Source of the DNA: a virus
Strand: one strand, 5' to 3'
IMG/VR virus record: IMGVR_UViG_3300036978_000118
Span: 1 to 30,847 of that record
Length of the DNA stretch: 30,847 nucleotides
Both the position numbers and the translations under genes were made by a program. Below are positions 24,477 to 30,847 of the stretch, in pieces (the first letter of the stretch is position 1; the number at the start of each line of letters is the position of its first letter). The notes under the pieces were generated by a model, which searched no databases, had not been told where the DNA came from, and saw only the letters and a list, made by a program, of their open reading frames with translations.

Positions 24477-27400
24477 TTAAATTTCTGGTGTACATCCACT
24501 TGGGCAAGAATTACATTGACTAAAATCAGTATCTTCCAGAATTGCTTCTATATTATCATCAACACATCCAACGATTATTGGTATTCTGCGAACTGGTCTA
24601 AGTTTTCCTACCCCAGTTTTTCTATTAATAGATTGAACCAGACCAGAATTTTCAGAATTGTCAAATACCTGTACTAACATGTTCTCTCCAGCGGCAACGG
24701 CTATTGAGAGTTCATATGCAGTCTTGTTGTTAAGACCAGAATAATCTGAAGCAATAAATCTATATTTCTGATTTTTATTAAGAGCACTTGGAGATTCCTG
24801 TAGAGAATAACTAGAATAATCAAGATGATTGGTAGCACTCCAACTCTTTAGATATGGAATGCTAGTAGAACTCCAGTAATTTGTGGTACTTAGAATAGAT
24901 CCATTCCCAAGAAGAATTCCACTATTAAGTTCTTGTCTATTTTCAAAAATATAATTTAATTCAATTATTGATGGGATATACCAATCATTGTATCCACCAT
25001 AAGAATTTTGGTTTAGTATTGATATTTGTTTTGTGCAGCTATTTTGAGGATTATTTACATCCCACATCTCTGAATATTTTGATTTGAAGGTATTGATATT
25101 ACTTTCTACAGCAGACTCAACTACTGAGAAATTCCAATTACTTCTTTTTGAAATATTTGCTGTATTATAAAAACAGAATCTATCAAATGCCTTTGCATCA
25201 GATACCCCATTTACATCTCTGAACCACAGTTTTGGATTTTCTTTAGACGATTCGTCAAAAATTCTGGTTGAGAGAAGACCATCAACACCAAATGTCGTTA
25301 TTGGTTCACTATTATAGCTACCAATTCTTGCTCTTCCCTCTTCCATACCCCATGATAAATTTTGCTCATCATATGCATCCTCTGGAGCAACAATTAGTGC
25401 CCATAGCATGTGTATGGATTTTTCACCATAGTGTTGCTTTGCGAGATACTTATATAGTGGTGAACTTGTTGAGAGTTTCTCTGATATAATATAATTTAGA
25501 TCGGCTACATCATTTCCTATTGGATATGCAAAGGTTCCATTGGCCGAATTATAGTCAGCCGAACCAACATATTGAATATTATCCCCCCACAATACTGTAG
25601 TGGATACTCCCTGTATGGTGGTTACATCGGTAACTGTTTGTTGAATATAAGGAGTACCATACTTTAACAAACATCTCTTAAGAGCATTATTAAAATAATT
25701 TAAATCCATTGTGGTAGATGATTTAGTTCTAATAAAATACTCAAAATTCACATCTGTTGCATATGCACCAAAAGTTCCTAAATTGGCTCCATTAGATCCA
25801 CCACAATTCTTGAACGGCCAATAATACGAATTTGGACCCGTTACATTACCTCTTGGATAGACTCTACAGGCCAATGGTTGACCATATGCAGTCAGAGGAT
25901 TACCATATGATGAACATGGGGAAGGCATTCCTATGACCCCTACAAGGTAACCACCACCCATTTTTGTTCCTATCGGAAGACACGGCTGATTATTTGTAAC
26001 CTTACAGTCTACAGACTCATTAAAATATGTCTCAATGAAATTTCTTCCACAACATTCAACTTCAGAACAATTTGATCCAGGACCATGAAAAATTCCAGTA
26101 CAAGCTGACGGATGAACGTTATCAGTACATGTATATTCACCATCAGTTTGTCTGGTGCAACAGGCTCCACTAATTGCAGCACAACACTCAGCATCTGTGT
26201 TTGATGTACATGTTCCTGCTGAAAACACGGACCCCGGAAAAGAAGAACATTCCTGTGCCGTTAGATCGAAGCAGAACCCTCTAAAACAACACTTTCCTAA
26301 AGCTGGGTTTGAACTGACACATGTAGCTGGACAAGTAAAACTGGAAGAATTATTTCCACCGGCAGCACAAATCTCTCCAGGAAAGAATGTTCCCTTATAC
26401 TGTAGACATTTCTCTATTGATGAGTTAATGCACTTTCCGTTAACACAACAGGCTCCCTCTGCATAACAATCACCAGATGAAATTCTATCCAAACATGCAG
26501 TAGTACTGAAACTTCCCCCCACATTGGAGCAGTAAGATTCACTAACATAGTCCATGCAGTTGATTTCTGTTGTATCACTCTGACAGAAACAACAAGATCC
26601 GAAATTCTCTGAAGTTAGAGCCTGTGGTGTAAATGAAGCACCTTGACTGAATGTTATTTCTGGGAATTTGAATGTTAAAGTATCAGAACCAGTCACACCC
26701 AAATATAGAGTAGTATTTGCTTTTCTAGTAGACTCAGTTAATTGATATTTATCATTGTTGATATAGAAGTTGCCATAATCAACATTAAAGAATGCAAATC
26801 CAGTAACACCTGTCTGCCCAAGAAGATTTTGACCCGAAAAATCATATGTTGGTGCATTTACGTTTTGATTGTTGTGTATTGGATGGCGGTCTGCGGCCAT
26901 ATCAACACTAAGGAGTCCACCAGTTCCAGAAGTATACACTGAACCATCTATTGCATAGATGACAGAACCAGATTTATATAATATCTCACCGGTATTACCA
27001 ACTCTATTATTAGTAAATGTTTTGCCTACAAGGTAGATGTATGATGCGTCTGTGCTTATTCCAACTAGTGCTGGACCGTTGGCTTCAAAGGTTCGTATCT
27101 TTAAGGCCAACTCATCGTTTATTGGATCAGAACCGACAAAGTTTGGTTGTATCACAACCTTATTATTATTAACAAAAGAATCTACAAAGCTATATAAAAC
27201 CGAATGACCGTGAAGTGACACCGTACCACTAGTCAATCCTCGTCCTATCACCACTGATTGAGGAACTCCGTTTATGAAACTTACACCAGTTGATCCAAGA
27301 AATTGAATGTACTTGGTTTTACCACCAGTAAGGGTGAATGTTATTCCAGAATTTAAATATGCGGCTGATATTATTCCAAGCCCAGTTGGTCCATATGGAC

Positions 27401-27524
27401 CAACATCAGCGTTTCCAGTGGCTCCTGTTGAACCAGTTACTCCATTTGTACCAGTAGCACCAGTAGGTCCTATTAAAATAGTACCATATACTGGGATTAT
27501 AGAACTTCTTGGAAATGCACTCAT
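24477..27524 (-). CDS. Collagen-like, Cys-rich tail fibre protein with DUF1566-like head
   Basis: 1015 residues in a clear domain order: a collagen-like GPTGATGTNGVTG stretch (19-48); a beta-rich, Cys-free region (50-305); Cys-rich modules (309-497: GSCCFCQ, GACCVNG, GKCCFRG, GACCTRQ, ending in a CC pair); and a DUF1566-like region (about 510-1000). The last starts GTKMGGGYLVGVI, continues with WALIVAPED and GYNDWYIPSIIELNYIF, and ends with YWSSTS and KLRPVRRIPI. DUF1566 is a C-type-lectin-related module common in phage and bacterial surface proteins, so the C-terminus is the likely receptor-binding end. A Cys-rich coda (CNSCPSGC) closes the protein. The start ATG shares its A with the upstream gene's stop (TAATG), and an exact late promoter lies 7 bases above. 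Confidence 0.85.
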   Translation of the reverse strand: MSAFPRSSIIPVYGTILIGPTGATGTNGVTGSTGATGNADVGPYGPTGLGIISAAYLNSGITFTLTGGKTKYIQFLGSTGVSFINGVPQSVVIGRGLTSGTVSLHGHSVLYSFVDSFVNNNKVVIQPNFVGSDPINDELALKIRTFEANGPALVGISTDASYIYLVGKTFTNNRVGNTGEILYKSGSVIYAIDGSVYTSGTGGLLSVDMAADRHPIHNNQNVNAPTYDFSGQNLLGQTGVTGFAFFNVDYGNFYINNDKYQLTESTRKANTTLYLGVTGSDTLTFKFPEITFSQGASFTPQALTSENFGSCCFCQSDTTEINCMDYVSESYCSNVGGSFSTTACLDRISSGDCYAEGACCVNGKCINSSIEKCLQYKGTFFPGEICAAGGNNSSSFTCPATCVSSNPALGKCCFRGFCFDLTAQECSSFPGSVFSAGTCTSNTDAECCAAISGACCTRQTDGEYTCTDNVHPSACTGIFHGPGSNCSEVECCGRNFIETYFNESVDCKVTNNQPCLPIGTKMGGGYLVGVIGMPSPCSSYGNPLTAYGQPLACRVYPRGNVTGPNSYYWPFKNCGGSNGANLGTFGAYATDVNFEYFIRTKSSTTMDLNYFNNALKRCLLKYGTPYIQQTVTDVTTIQGVSTTVLWGDNIQYVGSADYNSANGTFAYPIGNDVADLNYIISEKLSTSSPLYKYLAKQHYGEKSIHMLWALIVAPEDAYDEQNLSWGMEEGRARIGSYNSEPITTFGVDGLLSTRIFDESSKENPKLWFRDVNGVSDAKAFDRFCFYNTANISKRSNWNFSVVESAVESNINTFKSKYSEMWDVNNPQNSCTKQISILNQNSYGGYNDWYIPSIIELNYIFENRQELNSGILLGNGSILSTTNYWSSTSIPYLKSWSATNHLDYSSYSLQESPSALNKNQKYRFIASDYSGLNNKTAYELSIAVAAGENMLVQVFDNSENSGLVQSINRKTGVGKLRPVRRIPIIVGCVDDNIEAILEDTDFSQCNSCPSGCTPEI

Positions 27525-30500
27525 TATTGATTATTTATAATTGATTCTGATAATATCGGAACCTGCCAAAGTTTAAAATTTTCGTCTGTATTGGAATATT
27601 TTTGTTTATCACATCTGATCAACTTTATTGGTCTAACCTTGTGTTGGTTTGTTCTTGGAACTCTAGATATTACCATATTATCAGATATTCCGTCAACATC
27701 AACATCAATTGCCCAGCAATCAGAACCATGGGTTATTCCAGAGGAAGTCTTGATTCCCTCATTGTTTGTTAGATTAAATGCTCCGGTAGATGACCAATGC
27801 CATCCATGTAGGGGGGTATAGCCCAATTCAACCAAACGAGAGTTTATATTAAATTCAGATGTGTTTCTACACTGATTGGCCAAATATGCCAGCTCATCTA
27901 TACTTGGGATAAACCAAATGGTAGAATTTACATCATCAGTAGACTTATTTCTATTGTAAATTGAAAGGGCTCTTGCAGCCGTAATCTCGGAACTTACAGG
28001 GGTATAGTTTGCCATTGTTGCCCCATCAATTGAAACTCCAATATTATAATAAAAGTACTCTGCTCCAACAAGTCTTATCGTATTATAGAGTCCATAGTTT
28101 CTGGTCCAATTTCCAATCATAGACTGAGTTGGTCTATTTTCTAAGAAAGTTGTAGCAGAGGTGTCGAATCTAGCGGATGAACATGTAAGGAAGCTGTTGC
28201 CATATAGGCTTAGTTGACTTGACGCAGTATTTCCTGAGTCATAAATATATCCTTCCTTGTATGAAAGATTATTAATAGTAAACTCATCAACTTCATTGGT
28301 TCCTAGATTAACTAGTGGACCCCATGCAACCGATCCATTTGACCATATAAATTCATGTGTGTTAGACGAACCATCAACCAAGGTGTCATCATCGTTAAGA
28401 TTTACTGGGTGTGGTGATATAAGAACAATATAAGAATCACCATCAGAATCGCACACATTGACTGGATCAATTCCATACCCAGAGTAGTCATAATTCGACT
28501 TATATTCAACACCATTGGATAGTGTAGTTCCAGTTAATGTTCCAAAGGAACTTATAGAGCCATCGAATAGATTAGATCCAAAGCATGTGGTTCGATTTGG
28601 ATTGAATATTCCAACGACAACACCACCATCATATTCTGCTCCAGGAGATAATAATAGATTTTCTATGATAGAATAACATGGAATATCTGCCGCAGAGCAG
28701 ACAAAGGTTCCACATGTAGTTCCATCACCAAAATATGATTTAAATTCTGCTAAACAATTGGATCCAGTTATACCTGCAGAGCAAGTTATACCAGAATCAC
28801 AACATCCACCAAAGCCATCCACACACACACTAAGATTTTCTGAGGTTGAGCAGTTAACTCCTGCACCCTGAAAGAAACCTTTTGAATTGTAGCAGTTATC
28901 AGATGATGTCTCGGAGCAACCCCCATTACCATCACAACACGCACCTATATCATTTTTTGTGTTAGAGCAATTGAAATCCAAACACGATTTCTTTATGGTT
29001 GTGAATGGGTTCCATTTATATTGTAATTGAGTTTCTGATGCTATAGATGCACAATCACAGAATGTAAGTTCCTGACAATCAACCACAATATTCTGTGTGT
29101 TTGAATAAAGGCAACAGGCTCCTATATTGGAACACATTCCGGTAGAACCACCACAGGTTACTCCCTCATAGAAGTATCCAAGACAATCAGAATTATATCC
29201 AAGTTCACAAGTACAATCAGTATTACAACACACACCATAAATGCTGTTGTATGTCAATCTATAGGCTGTATCTAAATCTGCTGGAAGACATGGATAATTA
29301 GTCTCATTTAGTAGTATAGGATCGGTTATTGATCCAACCCTATCTAAATTAGTATTATATTGTGCAGGTATGCCAATATATCTTGAACCAACAGATATGA
29401 AATTAATAACATCATACTTTGCAGAAGGGCAAAAATATGATCCAGTTTGCCATATTACATTTGGTTCAAATACAAATTTAAATGCTAGGGTTGCTCCAAT
29501 TACTTTAAAATTATCATTAACTATATCGGATACAGAATCAAATGTTGAATAATATAGTCTATTAGGTTCTGTTGATATATTAAAATTATCGGGTAAAATT
29601 ACAGTAAATGCTTTGGTAGAATTTGTTGTTACATCTTTCTTGATCATTATATGATGACCAGAAACGTATTCATTAACATCTGAAAGAATATTTAGATAAT
29701 CTTTCAGGTAAAACACAGATCCAACTGATGGATCTATAATCCACGCCTGTATCTTATTTGATTGAAAATTAATTGGATTTAGAACAACTAACTGTTCGGC
29801 TCCATTTAATATCCCAAATCCAACAGAGGTCTGTTCTATATTATATGTCGTTCCTGTGAGACCAGACTGAATATTTCCTGGGTTATTCACAACCAAAGAT
29901 CGTGAAGGACCTCCGGTAATATTGGTGGTTCCTAAGTTATAGACATCATAAGTGACCTTTATGGTCTCTGACGGCTCAGTTCCATTTGGAGGTAACCCAG
30001 TATATTTAATTTCGACAAATGGAGATGAATTGGTCTTTATATTCTTAAAGTTTAATCTAGTTGCTACTGGGAATGTCGATGAGTGTGCTAATCCATCGTA
30101 TGTCTCTGTGACATTATAAACAATCTCTGATGATGCCAGAGGAGAGAAGTTTCCACTGGTTGTTCCTGTTATTCCTAGTCTATAATTTCCAGGAAGTATT
30201 GTAATTTCATCTGAAGATCTGACGGAACCGTCTATGTATACTGTGTTTACCTTAGAACTAACATATGAGAAGAACGTTATTCCAGATCCAGTAGCACCAG
30301 TAGGACCGTATCCACAGGCTCCAATTGGGCCAGAATTTCCAGTAATACCAGAAGATCCAGTGATTCCAGTAATTCCAGCGAATGTCAATCCAGTAATAGC
30401 AAATGGTGATGAACCATATGGAGATTCCTCAGATGTCGATGCTCCTAGAGAAACATATTGTGGATATTCGTGTCCAAGTGATAAAAGATATTGCACACCA

Positions 30501-30847
30501 GGATTATTATTTCGTGTGCTTTGATCTATTTGATAAGTAACTGAATAATTACCATCATTGATTAAGTCACTTCCATATAATACATGTGACAATATTGTTC
30601 CAACAACACCATCTCCAGACCCAGGTACTACTTCTTGTGATATTGGGAATAAAACAAACGATCCACTATCAAGTAAAAATTGTTCACATCGATTATCTGG
30701 AGTATCATAATAAGCTACACTAACAACAAGATTTTCATACGGTTGTTGATACGAATATGATACAAATTTAACCTTTGTTATTTTAAAATTACTATCTAAA
30801 TGCCATCCTATGGTTCCTGGTATAATTGTTTTTATATAAATTATAGG
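27524..30847 (-). CDS. Collagen-like, Cys-rich tail fibre protein with DUF1566-like head, partial at the right edge
   Basis: The frame is open from its TAA at 27526-27524 to the right edge (1107 residues visible), so the gene starts outside the window. A TTG at 30592 is internal, since the frame continues upstream with SGSFVLFPISQEVVPGSG. The visible order is an N-terminal beta region; a collagen-like stretch (about 30,395-30,270; GITGITGSSGITGNSG); a beta region; Cys-rich modules (about 29,230-28,670; GVCCNTD, GACCLYS, GACCDGN, GGCCDSG); and a DUF1566-like end with YDGGVVVGIFNP, TIWFIPSIDELAYLA, HWSSTG, DCWAIDVDVDG and KVRPIKLIRC. It is a paralogue of the 1015-residue protein in layout, probably by old duplication. 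It likely forms a distal tail fibre or whisker. Confidence 0.85.
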   Translation of the reverse strand, partial: PIIYIKTIIPGTIGWHLDSNFKITKVKFVSYSYQQPYENLVVSVAYYDTPDNRCEQFLLDSGSFVLFPISQEVVPGSGDGVVGTILSHVLYGSDLINDGNYSVTYQIDQSTRNNNPGVQYLLSLGHEYPQYVSLGASTSEESPYGSSPFAITGLTFAGITGITGSSGITGNSGPIGACGYGPTGATGSGITFFSYVSSKVNTVYIDGSVRSSDEITILPGNYRLGITGTTSGNFSPLASSEIVYNVTETYDGLAHSSTFPVATRLNFKNIKTNSSPFVEIKYTGLPPNGTEPSETIKVTYDVYNLGTTNITGGPSRSLVVNNPGNIQSGLTGTTYNIEQTSVGFGILNGAEQLVVLNPINFQSNKIQAWIIDPSVGSVFYLKDYLNILSDVNEYVSGHHIMIKKDVTTNSTKAFTVILPDNFNISTEPNRLYYSTFDSVSDIVNDNFKVIGATLAFKFVFEPNVIWQTGSYFCPSAKYDVINFISVGSRYIGIPAQYNTNLDRVGSITDPILLNETNYPCLPADLDTAYRLTYNSIYGVCCNTDCTCELGYNSDCLGYFYEGVTCGGSTGMCSNIGACCLYSNTQNIVVDCQELTFCDCASIASETQLQYKWNPFTTIKKSCLDFNCSNTKNDIGACCDGNGGCSETSSDNCYNSKGFFQGAGVNCSTSENLSVCVDGFGGCCDSGITCSAGITGSNCLAEFKSYFGDGTTCGTFVCSAADIPCYSIIENLLLSPGAEYDGGVVVGIFNPNRTTCFGSNLFDGSISSFGTLTGTTLSNGVEYKSNYDYSGYGIDPVNVCDSDGDSYIVLISPHPVNLNDDDTLVDGSSNTHEFIWSNGSVAWGPLVNLGTNEVDEFTINNLSYKEGYIYDSGNTASSQLSLYGNSFLTCSSARFDTSATTFLENRPTQSMIGNWTRNYGLYNTIRLVGAEYFYYNIGVSIDGATMANYTPVSSEITAARALSIYNRNKSTDDVNSTIWFIPSIDELAYLANQCRNTSEFNINSRLVELGYTPLHGWHWSSTGAFNLTNNEGIKTSSGITHGSDCWAIDVDVDGISDNMVISRVPRTNQHKVRPIKLIRCDKQKYSNTDENFKLWQVPILSESIINNQ
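27532..27539 (-). promoter_or_regulatory. Late promoter (exact TATAAATA) for the 1015-residue fibre gene
   Basis: An exact late box lying inside the last codons of the upstream fibre gene. TATAAATA-ATCAATA-ATG predicts a leader of only about 2 bases, with no Shine-Dalgarno sequence. Confidence 0.75.

Noticed and set aside
30592-30592. Start of the right-edge fibre gene at 30592
   Set aside because: The codon is TTG and the same frame stays open to the window edge with protein-like sequence, so the gene is partial instead.
17962-30847. A diversity-generating retroelement acting on the DUF1566-like ends
   Set aside because: No reverse transcriptase gene, template repeat or accessory gene was seen in the window.

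Overview
The window is a stretch of an AT-rich, T4-like myovirus genome. The order and spacing of the genes match the conserved structural module of marine T4-superfamily phages (cyanophage- or pelagiphage-like). Nearly every base is coding and every convincing gene lies on the minus strand, so transcription runs from the right end to the left end. There is no photosynthesis gene, tRNA or other host marker, so the host cannot be named from this window.

Layout in the direction of transcription. (1) 30847-17962: four large cysteine-rich proteins. Three carry a short collagen-like Gly-X-Thr stretch and three end in, or contain, a DUF1566-like module. They sit where T4 has its baseplate, short-fibre and whisker genes, and the first runs off the right edge. 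(2) 17951-17358: a small Cys-rich protein of unknown role. (3) 17327-14380: neck and packaging genes gp13, gp14, gp15 and gp16 (small terminase). (4) 14402-11634: gp17, the large terminase, interrupted just before Walker B by an intein. A complete HNH endonuclease gene is nested in the intein in another reading frame. (5) 11569-4441: gp18 sheath, gp19 tube, gp20 portal, a 74-residue unknown, a gp67/68-like acidic core protein, gp21 protease, gp22 scaffold and gp23 major capsid protein. (6) 4366-1: gp3 tail completion protein, the recombination genes uvsY and uvsW, an unknown conserved-looking gene, the late sigma factor gp55, and the start of gp47 (Mre11-like nuclease), cut by the left edge.

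How they work together: gp20-gp23 with gp67/68 build and mature the prohead, gp16/gp17 fill it, gp13/gp14 close the neck, and gp3/gp15/gp18/gp19 make and terminate the contractile tail. The Cys-rich proteins are probably fibres or appendages. gp55 would direct transcription from late promoters, and four exact TATAAATA boxes occur on the minus strand, every one immediately upstream of a gene start (gp3, gp23, gp13 and the 1015-residue fibre gene). UvsW, UvsY and gp47 belong to the recombination-dependent replication pathway.

The most unusual feature is the gp17 intein. Its frame stays open across about 225 codons that also encode an HNH/NUMOD3 homing endonuclease in the +1 frame, so the phage appears to keep both readings of the same DNA. 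Other points worth following are late promoters placed to give leaderless mRNAs, a sigma70-type promoter for gp55 with an inverted repeat over its -35 box, an apparent AUU start for gp47, and the run of Cys-rich modules in the fibre genes.
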